Assembly: GCA_937876205.1 (NCBI GenBank)
Contig: CALEII010000033.1
Coordinates: 1 to 64,000, forward strand
Reading direction: 5' to 3'
Length of the DNA: 64,000 nucleotides
Source of the DNA: an uncultured Clostridia bacterium
GTDB taxonomy: Bacteria; Bacillota; Clostridia; Oscillospirales; Acutalibacteraceae
How positions within the stretch are numbered: position 1 is the stretch's first letter; each line of letters starts with the position of its first letter. A program made the position numbers and the translations under genes. The notes beneath the pieces are model-generated. The model had not been told where the DNA came from and did no database searches. It saw only the letters and a program-made list of their open reading frames with translations. Below, in pieces: positions 1 to 9,222 of this stretch.

Positions 1-2561
1 TAGGGTGATGTTGCTGCGGGGCCGCCCCAGATTGATGAACAGCCTGTTGCATTTGAAATGTACATTCTGTCACCGAAGAGCTGTGTGATAAGTCTTGCGT
101 ATGCTGTTTCAGCACAACCTGCACATGAGCCTGAGAACTCAAGGAGAGGCTTCTTGTACTGAGATGCAATTACGTTAACTGCTGAAGAAACTTCTTCTTT
201 CTCAGTAACGTTAGCAACACAGTAATCAAATACGGGCTGCATATCGTCCTGAGTTTCTCTTGCAACCATCTTGAGTGAGTTTGTGGGACAAACGCCGATA
301 CAAACGCCGCAACCCATACAATCCATGGGGGATACTGCAAGAGTATATTTGTATTCTGTCTTAACGATGGGCTTGGGAGCAATCTTGATGTTTGCGGGAG
401 CTGCTGCAACTTCCTCTTCTGTCATAGCGAAGGGACGGATTGTAGCGTGAGGACAAACGAATGAACACTTGTTACACTTTGCACAAGTTTCTGCGTTCCA
501 TTCGGGAACCATAACTGCAACGCCACGCTTTTCGAATGCTGATGCACCCTGCTCGAATGTACCGTCTGCGTGATCCATAAATGCTGAAACGGGAAGTGAG
601 TCACCGTCCATCTTGCCGACGGGATTCATGATGTTGTTAACCATCTTAACGAGCTTTGAATCGCCTGCAACAGTTGCCTTTGCATCGTCTGCAGCGTTTG
701 CCCAGTCAGCGGGAACGTCAATCTTAACATAAGCTGAAGCACCCATGTCGATTGCCTTTTCGTTCATTTCAACGATTTCTTTACCCTTCTTCATGAACTT
801 CTGAGCTTTTTCCTTCATATAGCCGATTGCTTCTTCTGCGGGAAGAACCTTAGCAAGTGAGAAGAATGCTGACTGAAGAACAGTGTTTGTACGCTTGCCG
901 AGACCGATCTGAGCAGCGATATCAATAGCATTAACTGTGTAAAGCTGAATGTTGTTTGCAGCGATGTAACGCTTTGAGGCAGCATCGAGCTTTTCAGCAA
1001 GCTCTTCAGGAGTCCACTGGCAGTTGATGAGGTATACACCGCCGGGCTTAACGTCCTGAACCATCTTGAAGCCTTTTTCTACATATGAGGGGTTGTGACA
1101 TGCAACGAAGTCAGCCTTGTTGATGTAGTAGGGGCTCTTGATGGGCTGGTCACCGAAACGAAGGTGAGAAATTGTGATACCGCCTGTCTTCTTTGAGTCA
1201 TACTGGAAGTATGCCTGAACATATTTATCTGTGTGATCACCGATGATCTTGATTGAGTCTTTGTTAGCACCAACAGTACCGTCACCGCCGAGACCCCAGA
1301 ACTTGCACTCGATTGTGCCTGCTGCTGCAGTGTTGGGTGCTTCTCTTTCTTCGAGAGAAAGCATTGTAACGTCGTCTGTGATACCGAGTGTGAACTGAGC
1401 CTTGGGAGCATCCTTAGCGAGTTCATCATATACAGCAAAGATGCTTGAGGGAGGTGTATCCTTTGAACCGAGACCGTATCTGCCGCCTACAACTGTCTTT
1501 ACGATACCCTTTGATGCAAGAGCTGTAACAACGTCCATATAAAGGGGTTCACCGATAGCACCGGGTTCCTTTGTTCTGTCAAGAACAGCAATCTTCTTTG
1601 CTGTTGCGGGGATAGCTTCAACAAGCTTTTCTGTTGAGAAGGGTCTGTAAAGTCTTACCTTAACAAGACCAACCTTTTCGCCCTGAGCTGTGAGGTAATC
1701 AATAACTTCTTCTGCTACGTCACAGATTGAACCCATTGCGATGATAACTCTCTCTGCATCGGGAGCGCCGTAGTAGTTGAAGAGCTTGTAGTCTGTACCG
1801 AGCTTTGCGTTAACCTTGTCCATATATTCTTCTACGATAGCGGGCATTGCATCGTAGTACTGGTTACAAGCTTCACGGTGCTGGAAGAAGATGTCGCCGT
1901 TTTCGTGTGAACCACGCATAACGGGTCTTTCGGGGTTAAGTGCTCTCTTACGGAATGCGTCAACAGCATCCATATCGCACATTTCCTTGAGGTCTTCAAA
2001 ATCCCAGACTTCAATCTTCTGAAGCTCGTGAGATGTTCTGAAACCGTCAAAGAAGTTGATAAAGGGAACTCTGCCCTTGATTGATGCAAGATGAGCAACA
2101 GCACCAAGGTCCATAACTTCCTGAGTGTTTGTTTCTGCGAGCATAGCAAAGCCTGTCTGACGGCAAGCATAAACGTCTGAATGATCGCCGAAGATATTAA
2201 GAGCGTGAGAAGCTACGCAACGAGCTGATACGTGGAATACGCAAGGAAGAAGTTCACCTGCGATTTTGTACATATTGGGGATCATAAGAAGAAGACCCTG
2301 TGATGCAGTGTAAGTTGTTGTGAGCGCACCTGCATTAAGTGAGCCGTGAACAGTACCTGCAGCGCCTGCTTCTGATTCCATTTCGGAAACCTTAACAGTT
2401 GTGCCGAAAATGTTCTTGAGTCCCTGAGCTGACCACTGGTCAACGTAGTCTGCCATGGGGCTTGAGGGTGTGATGGGATAAATGCCTGCTACTTCGGTAA
2501 ACGCATAGGATACGTGAGCCGCAGCGTTGTTACCGTCCATAGTTTTCATTTTTCTTGCCAT
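1..2561 (-). CDS. nifJ: Pyruvate:ferredoxin (flavodoxin) oxidoreductase, 3' end outside window
   Basis: Oxidative decarboxylation of pyruvate to acetyl-CoA with reduction of ferredoxin, the central step of clostridial fermentation. About 853 residues are visible, in frame to the window edge; the family is usually near 1,170-1,190, so the C-terminal TPP-binding part is missing only because the window ends. Visible in order: N-terminal pyrimidine-binding domain (YPITPSSPMAD), transketolase-like middle domain, and two ferredoxin-type 4Fe-4S motifs (CAKCNKCSFVCP and CMGCGVCIGVCP), then CAGCAETAYARL leading toward the proximal cluster/TPP region. Start ATG at 2561 follows AAGGAGGC. It stands alone with its own promoter. 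Identification is by clear family motifs. Confidence 0.97.
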   Translation of the reverse strand, partial: MARKMKTMDGNNAAAHVSYAFTEVAGIYPITPSSPMADYVDQWSAQGLKNIFGTTVKVSEMESEAGAAGTVHGSLNAGALTTTYTASQGLLLMIPNMYKIAGELLPCVFHVSARCVASHALNIFGDHSDVYACRQTGFAMLAETNTQEVMDLGAVAHLASIKGRVPFINFFDGFRTSHELQKIEVWDFEDLKEMCDMDAVDAFRKRALNPERPVMRGSHENGDIFFQHREACNQYYDAMPAIVEEYMDKVNAKLGTDYKLFNYYGAPDAERVIIAMGSICDVAEEVIDYLTAQGEKVGLVKVRLYRPFSTEKLVEAIPATAKKIAVLDRTKEPGAIGEPLYMDVVTALASKGIVKTVVGGRYGLGSKDTPPSSIFAVYDELAKDAPKAQFTLGITDDVTMLSLEEREAPNTAAAGTIECKFWGLGGDGTVGANKDSIKIIGDHTDKYVQAYFQYDSKKTGGITISHLRFGDQPIKSPYYINKADFVACHNPSYVEKGFKMVQDVKPGGVYLINCQWTPEELAEKLDAASKRYIAANNIQLYTVNAIDIAAQIGLGKRTNTVLQSAFFSLAKVLPAEEAIGYMKEKAQKFMKKGKEIVEMNEKAIDMGASAYVKIDVPADWANAADDAKATVAGDSKLVKMVNNIMNPVGKMDGDSLPVSAFMDHADGTFEQGASAFEKRGVAVMVPEWNAETCAKCNKCSFVCPHATIRPFAMTEEEVAAAPANIKIAPKPIVKTEYKYTLAVSPMDCMGCGVCIGVCPTNSLKMVARETQDDMQPVFDYCVANVTEKEEVSSAVNVIASQYKKPLLEFSGSCAGCAETAYARLITQLFGDRMYISNATGCSSIWGGPAATSP

Positions 2562-2620
2562 GGATATATTGCCTCCTTGAATAATTATACAAAAATAGTA
2601 TACGGTATACACCACATAAT

Positions 2621-2657
2621 ATAATACTACTTTACAAACAAAATGTAAAGTAGTATT
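2621..2657 (-). promoter_or_regulatory. nifJ promoter overlapped by a 14-bp perfect inverted repeat
   Basis: Reading on the minus strand, TTTACA (2649-2644) and TATTAT (2626-2621) are 17 bp apart. A perfect inverted repeat with 14-bp arms (2623-2636 and 2644-2657, 7-bp gap, core ACTACTTTACA) covers both hexamers, as an operator would. A second possible -10 (TATAAT, 2589-2584) lies closer to the gene. The repressor is unknown; the sequence is not an obvious Rex or CcpA site. Confidence 0.6.
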
Positions 2658-2689
2658 TAATGCAAAATGTTATAATTTTTTGTAGATTT

Positions 2690-2959
2690 TTAATGCAGAT
2701 TGACAAACTTTTCACAAAGTGCATAAATAAATGACAATTTGTAAAATAAATTGACTGAAATTGTGAAGAATATGATGACCAAAGTATTTTTGCGCTCAGG
2801 AGTGAGCATAAGACCGATTGATGTCTGAACTGCCTGACCTAACGAGTTGTCGGGAGCCCCCGGCATGTGAATCTGCGGCATACCGTAAGCATTATAGGTA
2901 AACTCAACCCACATTTCTCCGTTTTCATCTATAATGCCTGTTATGTCACCCTGTCTTGG
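2690..2959 (-). pseudogene. RHS/YD-repeat protein fragment
   Basis: An open stretch of about 90 codons has no good start or ribosome binding site. Its first part, QGDITGIIDENGE followed by VEFTYNAYG, matches the usual end of an RHS/YD core repeat (DITGIVDxNGxxVVEYTYDAYG-type). The expected continuation into a toxin or RHSP junction is replaced by unrelated hydrophobic sequence after about 35 residues. I read it as a broken remnant of an RHS (polymorphic toxin-like) gene. A stop codon lies directly upstream in frame, and a GC-rich repeat follows that. Confidence 0.6.
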
Positions 2960-2971
2960 TTAACCCTTTCA

Positions 2972-3001
2972 GGGCGGCAGTTTCCCACCGCCCTGTGGGT
3001 G
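2972..3001. repeat. GC-rich hairpin repeat, copy 1
   Basis: A 30-bp sequence beginning GGGCGGCAGTTTCCCACC with GGGCGG/CCGCCC arms. It recurs almost unchanged at 3621-3650, so the small lipoprotein gene is bracketed by two direct copies. Confidence 0.6.
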
Positions 3002-3085
3002 TTTTGTTGTCAATCAAAGTGCCGGACATTGATTGCTTTAACTGATTGTATCAATCATAGGGTATTTACTAATCGAACTCTCAGT

Positions 3086-3502
3086 TTACTCTGAGTCATA
3101 ATGGAAAATAAATTGTTCGTCATCCCCATATGCAGCATAAAACTCCCCGTTTTTATCCTCAACCAATCTTATGTAAAATGAGCCGATATAAGGAATATCC
3201 ATATCTGTGTTAGCTTCTTGTATGCTTTCATTTACAACAAAACAATGGGCATTTTTGTTTTCATCATATCCTGAATAAATCACATTATCTGTAGTGAGAA
3301 ATATTGCTCTTGATGTATAAAATCTCCATATGGCATTTTTAGCCAGAGTAACATCAAAATTGTTTTTTAAGTCAGAATCATCTGCCGACACGGTAACAAA
3401 AATATCAGTGTTTTCATCAGTATCTGACGTAGTATCATTTCCGCAAGAGCAGAAAAGCAGAATAAATGCAACACAAAGAATAATTATTTTTTTCATTAAC
3501 AC
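3086..3502 (-). CDS. Small hypothetical lipoprotein
   Basis: 138 residues, family not recognised. The N-terminus (MLMKKIIILCVAFILLFC) is a lipoprotein signal peptide, with the probable acylated Cys in LFCSCGND, so the protein should be anchored outside the membrane. The rest is acidic with short beta-rich segments and ends DDEQFIFHYDSE. Upstream on the minus strand is GGAAGGGAGTAATAG before the start. Codon use is more AT-rich than in the metabolic genes nearby, and it sits between two copies of a GC-rich repeat beside an RHS remnant, which suggests accessory DNA. No function can be assigned. Confidence 0.6.
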   Translation of the reverse strand: MLMKKIIILCVAFILLFCSCGNDTTSDTDENTDIFVTVSADDSDLKNNFDVTLAKNAIWRFYTSRAIFLTTDNVIYSGYDENKNAHCFVVNESIQEANTDMDIPYIGSFYIRLVEDKNGEFYAAYGDDEQFIFHYDSE

Positions 3503-3545
3503 TATTACTCCCTTCCAAAATCTATTACCTCGAAATCAAATGCAC

Positions 3546-3575
3546 GAAAAAAGACAGGGGACGGTTCTATGTCCT
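3546..3575. repeat. Short repeat-like palindrome (GACAGGGGACGGTTCT type)
   Basis: GACAGGGGACGGTTCTATGTC has complementary ends (GACA/TGTC). It resembles short dispersed palindromes I know from clostridial intergenic regions. Only one copy is seen here. Confidence 0.35.
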
Positions 3576-3620
3576 ATACGATATTCGCTCAACAATTCCC
3601 TTTTAGCCAGGTCTTTCCAC

Positions 3621-3650
3621 GGGCGGCAGTTACCCACCGCCCCGCAGGGG
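3621..3650. repeat. GC-rich hairpin repeat, copy 2
   Basis: Second direct copy of the 30-bp repeat at 2972-3001, beginning GGGCGGCAGTTACCCACC. It overlaps the downstream side of the 3651-4397 gene. Confidence 0.6.
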
Positions 3651-4397
3651 TTAGCTGTCAGTTATGGAACTTTCCGCTGATTGTGTTGTTTGAATTATCG
3701 GACAGACAAAATTTGTAAGTTTTTTATTATATATTACTTGATACAATGGAAAATCAGAATAATCAATACATATATTTAAATATTCCTTTTGATGGTCTGA
3801 TAATTTTATGCCTGCATCAGCAAGAACCAACTCTGGATTTTCGTTATTTCTGACACAAGTAATAGTTTTATTTATCAATGTCTTTTCTGTTATTATAATC
3901 TGTTCTTCAATTGACAACGTATAACAAATTACAATTTGTCTGATTTTATTTTTTTCCGGACTTGGTTCCTGTATATTGTCAGAATAATAGGTTAACGGAC
4001 CAAATAAATCAGTTTCACCTTTATAGACATATCCGTTAGGGTCATCTTTTATTGCTGAAACCTTGTAATCCTGAAAAATGGCGATAAGAATATTATTATC
4101 TGCAACAATATGAAGTGACTTATCGGTTTTATCTTTGCAATCATAATATTTTCCGAGTTTGTTTGTGTCGCCAAAATCTGAATCAATTGAATATGTCTTT
4201 CCGTTATAATCAAAATTACCAACAGTATCTTCGTGATGATATCCCTTTTCAAAAGGTAAAAGCTGTCTGTAGTTGTGAATTGCAAATCCGAAAACTATAA
4301 GAACAAACAAAAGAATCAGACTAAAAATAACAATACTAACAATTTTTAGAATTTTAAAAATCTTTAATTTTATAATTGTATTATTACTTTTCATCAA
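3651..4397 (-). CDS. Hypothetical membrane-anchored protein
   Basis: 248 residues, family not recognised. One strongly hydrophobic segment (about residues 13-38, KIVSIVIFSLILLFVLIVFG) follows a Lys-rich start, so an N-terminal membrane anchor with the remaining roughly 205 residues outside is likely. The outer part has several Tyr/Asp-rich strands (DYNGKTYSIDSDFGDTNKLG). An AGAGGTG ribosome binding site precedes the ATG at 4397. It is AT-rich and ends at a GC-rich repeat. It could be a small lineage-specific surface protein; no catalytic motif is visible. Confidence 0.55.
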   Translation of the reverse strand: MMKSNNTIIKLKIFKILKIVSIVIFSLILLFVLIVFGFAIHNYRQLLPFEKGYHHEDTVGNFDYNGKTYSIDSDFGDTNKLGKYYDCKDKTDKSLHIVADNNILIAIFQDYKVSAIKDDPNGYVYKGETDLFGPLTYYSDNIQEPSPEKNKIRQIVICYTLSIEEQIIITEKTLINKTITCVRNNENPELVLADAGIKLSDHQKEYLNICIDYSDFPLYQVIYNKKLTNFVCPIIQTTQSAESSITDS

Positions 4398-4638
4398 AAC
4401 ACCTCTAATTCATTTTTCAATTTTTGTTCACAGCGGCAATTCTGTAAAATCCATGCCAATATGGATCTTGCGAAGTCATATAATATTTGTTTCTAATGCT
4501 GTCTTGTTTCCTATCAGTTGTTTCTTACAGAGAGGTTGATAATGAGCCTTTTTGTTGTTTGGGATTTTCTATTACCCTATATTCAGCATATCATATTTTT
4601 ATTTTGTTGTCAATTTAATATTTTTGTTTAAAATGCAC
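4398..4638. other. Gene-free AT-rich spacer
   Basis: Apart from the upstream region of the 4397 gene, I see no convincing coding frame, RNA gene or repeat here. Confidence 0.5.
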
Positions 4639-4672
4639 AAAAAAGATCGGATATTACAAGAATATCCGATCT
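4639..4672 (-). terminator. Terminator of the galactoside operon
   Basis: Perfect 12-bp stem AGATCGGATATT / AATATCCGATCT around ACAAG. On the minus strand it is followed by TTTTTT, 28 bp past the alpha-galactosidase stop. Confidence 0.9.
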
Positions 4673-4699
4673 GAGCTATTGTTTTTTGATTTTATTGTT

Positions 4700-6871
4700 T
4701 TATTCGGCAACAAAATGAATTGCTACGCTGTCGCCTGTGTATCTGAGGCTTGAAAGGTTGATGCCTGAATTCATAAGAAGAGCACCTGAGTAGACTTCTC
4801 CTGTTTTTTCACATCTGTACATCTTGTTCTTGTCAAGTCCTCTGAGCTTGAGGAAGAAGAGATGATCCATATTTTCTCTCATAATAACTGCAGTTGCAAG
4901 CACTTCATTTTTATCGGGTGAAACAAAGCTCCACGCACACTTAAAGTGGTCAAAATAGGGGTCAATGAGTCTGTAAAGGTCACCGTAATGAATAAGGTCG
5001 TAATATTTATGATAATCTTTGACCTGTTCCTTTACGATTTCTCTGTCTTCTTCTGTCAGCTTTGTGGGGTCAAGCTCATAGCCGAATGTACCCCAGAGTG
5101 CAACATTGCCCTTTGTCTTGTAGCCCGTTCTGTTTGAAGCTGAAACGTGTGCACCCATTGTTGAAGCCGGATAACACATTGATGTGCCGAACTGAATTGT
5201 AAGTCTTTCGATGGGGTCTGTATGGTCGCTTGCCCATATCTGAGGTGAGAAGAAAATCATACCGGGGTCAAAGCGTCCGCCGCCGCCTGAGCAGTTTTCA
5301 AGAAGCAGGTCGGGGAAGGTGCTTGTGAGTCTGTTCATAAGGTCATATGTACCCAATACGAAACGGTGGAAGAATTCCTTTGACTGCTCGGGAGGAAGAA
5401 TTGCAGAGCCTGCCTCTGAAATGTTACGGTTGAAGTCCCACTTGAGGTAGTCAACCTTGTTCTTTGAAAGAACCGAATACATCTGATTCCATATATTGTC
5501 CCTTACATCTTCTCTTGAAACGTCAAGGACATACTGATTTCTGCCGATTGATGATTCTCTTACGGGCACGTGAACATACCAGTCGGGATGTGCTCTGAAA
5601 AGCTCTGAATCGGGTGAAATCATTTCGGGCTCATACCAGATGCCGAACTTCATACCAAGTGCATTGACTCTGTCAATAAGAACACCTAAGCCGCCCCTCA
5701 GCTTGTTTTCGTTAACGAACCAGTCGCCCAGTGAGTTTGTGTCGTCATTGCGCTTGCCGAACCAGCCGTCATCCATAACGAGCATATCCATACCGAGCTC
5801 TTTTGCATTCTTTGCAAACTCAACGAGCTTATCTGTATCAAAATCAAAGTATGCTGCTTCCCAGCTGTTGATGAGAAGAGGTCTCTTTTCTGTTTTGTAT
5901 CTGCCTCTTACGAGGTTGTTCATATAAAGTCTGTGATAAATACGGCTCATTTCACCAAGACCCTTGTCTGTGTAAACAAGGACTGCTTCGGGTGACTGGA
6001 AGCTATCGCCTGATTCAAGATGCCAGGAGAAATCTGTGGGATTGATACCCATAATGACTCTTGTTGTGCCTGAGTAGTCACACTCCGCACTGAATTCAAA
6101 GTTGCCGCTGTAAACAAGGTTGAAGCCGTAAGCATCGCCGTTGTCTTCTGTCGCACCGTGTCTGAGAAGTGCTGCAAAGGGGTTCTGATTGTGGCTTGAT
6201 GAGCCTCTCTTGCTTGCAATGCCCTGAATGCCGTGAGCAAGTCTTCTCTGCTCTCTGCATCTTTCCTTTGCGTGTCTGCCGTAAAGGGTGATAAGGTCAA
6301 AATCCATTGAAGGCAGGTCAAGACAGGTTGAGAATACTCTTTCAACATCAACTGCGTCGTTTCCGCCGTTTTCAATTCTGACACTCTTTGTTATTGCATC
6401 AATACTGTTGAATGCTGTGTAAATAAGAGTTACCTTTACGCCTGTTACACAGTCCTCTGCAAGGATTTCAAGTGTGTCGGCTTCATCGTCATTGTTTACA
6501 TAAACAGCAGGAAGGGGAGCGAGTGAGGGCTTGCCCTTATAGAGCTTATGGCTGACATAACGGATGTCTGTTGTTGTGTTGCCGTGAACATTCTTTATTG
6601 CAAGTGCTGAAATTCTGAAGTCACCGCTGCCGTTGCAGGAGTATTCCATAGGAGCTACGTCTGTTGAGAATTCCTCACGGGGAATATGTACGTTTGCAGG
6701 GCTGAATGAAGCACTTTTTATGCGTTTGGCGTTTGCCCAGAGGTTGTCATCGGGAAGATATGCACCGTAATAGAGGTTGAGAAGATAATTCTCATCACCT
6801 ACACCGATGACATAGCTTGAGTTCGGGGTGTCAAGCTTGAATATTTTTTTGACTGCATCAAAAGTAATCAT
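4700..6871 (-). CDS. Alpha-galactosidase, GH36
   Basis: Releases terminal alpha-1,6-galactose from raffinose-family oligosaccharides and related galactosides, probably in the cytoplasm since no signal peptide is present. 723 residues, the usual GH36 length. An N-terminal beta-sandwich is followed by the TIM barrel with MDDGWFGKRNDD (near 366), the nucleophile in KWDFNRN (Asp479), the cysteine/glycine loop ENCSGGGGRFD, and the acid/base in SDHTDP (Asp549). Last gene of an operon with galT. Its ATG overlaps the stop of the upstream hydrolase gene (ATGA), implying translational coupling, and GGAGGAATC precedes the start. The released galactose would feed GalT encoded upstream. Confidence 0.96.
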   Translation of the reverse strand: MITFDAVKKIFKLDTPNSSYVIGVGDENYLLNLYYGAYLPDDNLWANAKRIKSASFSPANVHIPREEFSTDVAPMEYSCNGSGDFRISALAIKNVHGNTTTDIRYVSHKLYKGKPSLAPLPAVYVNNDDEADTLEILAEDCVTGVKVTLIYTAFNSIDAITKSVRIENGGNDAVDVERVFSTCLDLPSMDFDLITLYGRHAKERCREQRRLAHGIQGIASKRGSSSHNQNPFAALLRHGATEDNGDAYGFNLVYSGNFEFSAECDYSGTTRVIMGINPTDFSWHLESGDSFQSPEAVLVYTDKGLGEMSRIYHRLYMNNLVRGRYKTEKRPLLINSWEAAYFDFDTDKLVEFAKNAKELGMDMLVMDDGWFGKRNDDTNSLGDWFVNENKLRGGLGVLIDRVNALGMKFGIWYEPEMISPDSELFRAHPDWYVHVPVRESSIGRNQYVLDVSREDVRDNIWNQMYSVLSKNKVDYLKWDFNRNISEAGSAILPPEQSKEFFHRFVLGTYDLMNRLTSTFPDLLLENCSGGGGRFDPGMIFFSPQIWASDHTDPIERLTIQFGTSMCYPASTMGAHVSASNRTGYKTKGNVALWGTFGYELDPTKLTEEDREIVKEQVKDYHKYYDLIHYGDLYRLIDPYFDHFKCAWSFVSPDKNEVLATAVIMRENMDHLFFLKLRGLDKNKMYRCEKTGEVYSGALLMNSGINLSSLRYTGDSVAIHFVAE

Positions 6872-7836
6872 AATGATTCCTCCGTTTTATGATATTTTTC
6901 AATAAAATTATCCATTGAGTTGAAATACAGCTCGGGGTCGTATGCCACAGCAACGGCGTGCGGAGCGTCGGCAATATCGAGTCTTTCTTTTTCTGCCGTG
7001 CAGGCGTTGAAAACCACATCAAGCATACTGTAGGGCACAAAATCGTCACCTGTGCCGTGAACAAAGAGTGTAGGTGTTCTTGACACTGAAACTGCATTTG
7101 CGGGCGAGCATTTACTGAAGTCGAAGTTGCCTCTTGTTCTTGAAATAGCGTTTGCCACATTCAGCAGAGGAAACGACGGCAGATGAAGATTGTTTTTCAT
7201 AACATTTCTGAAAACATCCATACAGGATGAATACCCGCAGTCGGCAATTGCACATTTTACATTATATGGCAGAATTTCACCTGTTACAAGCATTACCGTA
7301 GCGGCTCCCATTGAAACGCCGTGAAGAACAATTTCACAGCCGGGATATATGCAGGTCAGGTAATCTATCCACGACAGAACAATTTTTTTGTCGTGCCAGC
7401 CCATTGAACAGTATCTGTTTGTGTCCCAACCATGGGCACGAAGGCACGGACAGACGACATTGTAGCCTCTGTCATAAAAATGCTTTATAAACGGCGACTG
7501 GATGCTGGGAGAGCCCATATATCCGTGAACACAGATTGCCCATTTATTGCTGTCTGACTCATTTTTTATGATATAACCGTGAATTTCTTCACCGTCAGAA
7601 TTTTTTATAACATTATCACTGAGACTCAGGGACCTGAACCACGTCATACTGTCACGGAAAAGAGGGTTTGTTCTGAACAGCTCTGCAATGGTGTTGTCCT
7701 GCAGTCCGATTTTTGCAGACACTTTTTTTGCGAACTTTACATTCATTGTGCATTCGTAAAGAAGCTCTGCACCGGCGACTGTTGCTGCCGTACCGAGTGC
7801 AGCTGCGCCAAGGGCAAGTGAAACTGTTTTTTTCAT
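6868..7836 (-). CDS. Alpha/beta hydrolase (esterase-like)
   Basis: 322 residues with an alpha/beta-hydrolase fold. The oxyanion segment VHGYMGSP (about 103-110), nucleophile elbow GVSMG (Ser175), acid in HGTGDDFVP (Asp264 or 265) and a His in APHAVA (His293) make a complete triad. An N-terminal hydrophobic stretch (residues 6-24) suggests membrane association or a signal anchor. The substrate is not predictable. The gene lies in the galT to alpha-galactosidase operon, 5 bp after the DUF1624 gene and overlapping the alpha-galactosidase by 4 bp, so removal of acyl groups from dietary galactosides is a reasonable but unproven role. Confidence 0.88.
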   Translation of the reverse strand: MKKTVSLALGAAALGTAATVAGAELLYECTMNVKFAKKVSAKIGLQDNTIAELFRTNPLFRDSMTWFRSLSLSDNVIKNSDGEEIHGYIIKNESDSNKWAICVHGYMGSPSIQSPFIKHFYDRGYNVVCPCLRAHGWDTNRYCSMGWHDKKIVLSWIDYLTCIYPGCEIVLHGVSMGAATVMLVTGEILPYNVKCAIADCGYSSCMDVFRNVMKNNLHLPSFPLLNVANAISRTRGNFDFSKCSPANAVSVSRTPTLFVHGTGDDFVPYSMLDVVFNACTAEKERLDIADAPHAVAVAYDPELYFNSMDNFIEKYHKTEESL

Positions 7837-7841
7837 ATTTT

Positions 7842-8543
7842 CTATCCCCTTATAATCAGAGTAATAAGGTACAGTACAGGCTGATGAACAATATATATCA
7901 GCAATGCGTGTCTGCCGATTGCCGGCAGAACGGGGATTTTTGTTTCATAAAACCAACGGGGAAAACAGCCCTTTGCAATATATTTTCCGATTGCGGTGCC
8001 TGAAAGAAACACAAACATCCACGGGAATAAAGGAAAATAGTCATAGCTTATGAAGTTGTTGCCCTGCCAGCCCAGAATCCACAAATTGTCTGACTGCACA
8101 TCAAGATTATTGACGCAATATGAAGAAATAATCACAAGAATTATGCTGATAACAAGAAGCAGAATTCCGTTTATTTTCTCAAACAGTCTTTGTGTGATGC
8201 CGTAAAACAGCATACAGACGGACAGCAGATGAAGAACGCCGAAAACTATGGGCATTCTGAGAATGGAAGTGACTCCCGTAACGCCCAGTGCCACACCCAG
8301 CGTTATCAGTCCCCGTTTTATATTGCTTCTTGAGAAGTTCGATGAAACACCGCAGAGAACGATGAACACAGAAGCAAAAAACGGCTGAAGAATATCAAAA
8401 GCAGGGTTTGAAAAAAGCCATAAGGGTGCCCCGAGAAACTCAACCAAATCATATAGAAAATGATGGCACACCATAAGCACAACTGCAAAACCACGCAGTG
8501 CGTCAATTATATCAATACGTTTTTTCTTAATAGTTTCCTGCAT
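7842..8543 (-). CDS. DUF1624 / heparan-alpha-glucosaminide acetyltransferase-like membrane protein
   Basis: 233 residues, mostly membrane-embedded with six to seven predicted helices. The N-terminal motif RIDIIDALRG followed by CHHFLYDL is typical of the DUF1624 group, related to the catalytic domain of heparan-alpha-glucosaminide N-acetyltransferase and the wider acyltransferase 3-like families; these move acetyl groups across the membrane onto sugars. Here it sits between an SGNH hydrolase and an alpha/beta hydrolase, both plausible deacetylases, in a galactoside operon. A role in sugar acylation or deacylation is inference from this neighbourhood. It starts 26 bp after the SGNH gene stops. 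Confidence 0.75.
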   Translation of the reverse strand: MQETIKKKRIDIIDALRGFAVVLMVCHHFLYDLVEFLGAPLWLFSNPAFDILQPFFASVFIVLCGVSSNFSRSNIKRGLITLGVALGVTGVTSILRMPIVFGVLHLLSVCMLFYGITQRLFEKINGILLLVISIILVIISSYCVNNLDVQSDNLWILGWQGNNFISYDYFPLFPWMFVFLSGTAIGKYIAKGCFPRWFYETKIPVLPAIGRHALLIYIVHQPVLYLITLIIRG

Positions 8544-8569
8544 AATATCCTTTGCCGTTCAGTTTATTA

Positions 8570-9220
8570 TCAAACAATATCGAGATTTCTTAAAATCTCA
8601 GCTGCAATGAGTGAATGGCCTGTTGCACAGGGATGAACACCGTCTGCAGAGAGCTCATACATATCAAACTCAGTTTCTGAAGCCTTTGTCATTATTTCAT
8701 ACATCGGGATAAACCAGTCAGCATACTTGAAAGCAAGGCGTCTTGTTGCATCTCTCTTGCCGTCAAGGTCTTCCTGCCAGGTGTTCCTTTCGGGATGGGC
8801 AGTGAAAGCGAAAGGCTCAATGATAAGTATCTTTGCATCAGGCAGGTCTGCTTTTATCTTTGCAAGGAGCTCTTCGTATTCGCTCTCAAATCTTTCTGCA
8901 GAGCAGTAATCTTCCTGACCGTCAAAATTTCTCCAGGTATTGTTGATGCCGATCATAATTGAGATAAAATCAGGATTGACAGCTTTGAAATCCTTCTCGT
9001 ATCTTTCAAGAAGATTATTGGTTCTGTCACCGGAAACGCCTCTGTTGACAAATTTTACTTTATTGTCGGGAAAAAGAGTGTTGTAAATCTCGGCAAAAAC
9101 CATAGGGTAGCCTTCACCCAGACACTCCATACCTGATTCAATGCTTCTGTCACGGCTGCAGTCTGTTACGCTGTCACCCTGAAAAAGAACCGTCATTCCG
9201 TCTTCAAAAAATCTTTTCAT
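8570..9220 (-). CDS. SGNH/GDSL hydrolase
   Basis: 216 residues, one SGNH domain and no signal peptide, so cytoplasmic. Block I GDSVTD (Ser17), block II GVSGDR (Gly61), block III GINNTW (Asn93/94) and block V DGVHP (Asp193, His196) are all in place. Related enzymes deacetylate sugars or cleave lipid esters; many Firmicute members of this subgroup are annotated only as lipolytic. Its start is 3 bp after the galT stop, so it is co-transcribed with galT. Acetyl-sugar esterase activity fits the operon but is not shown by sequence alone. Confidence 0.87.
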   Translation of the reverse strand: MKRFFEDGMTVLFQGDSVTDCSRDRSIESGMECLGEGYPMVFAEIYNTLFPDNKVKFVNRGVSGDRTNNLLERYEKDFKAVNPDFISIMIGINNTWRNFDGQEDYCSAERFESEYEELLAKIKADLPDAKILIIEPFAFTAHPERNTWQEDLDGKRDATRRLAFKYADWFIPMYEIMTKASETEFDMYELSADGVHPCATGHSLIAAEILRNLDIV

Positions 9221-9222
9221 TT

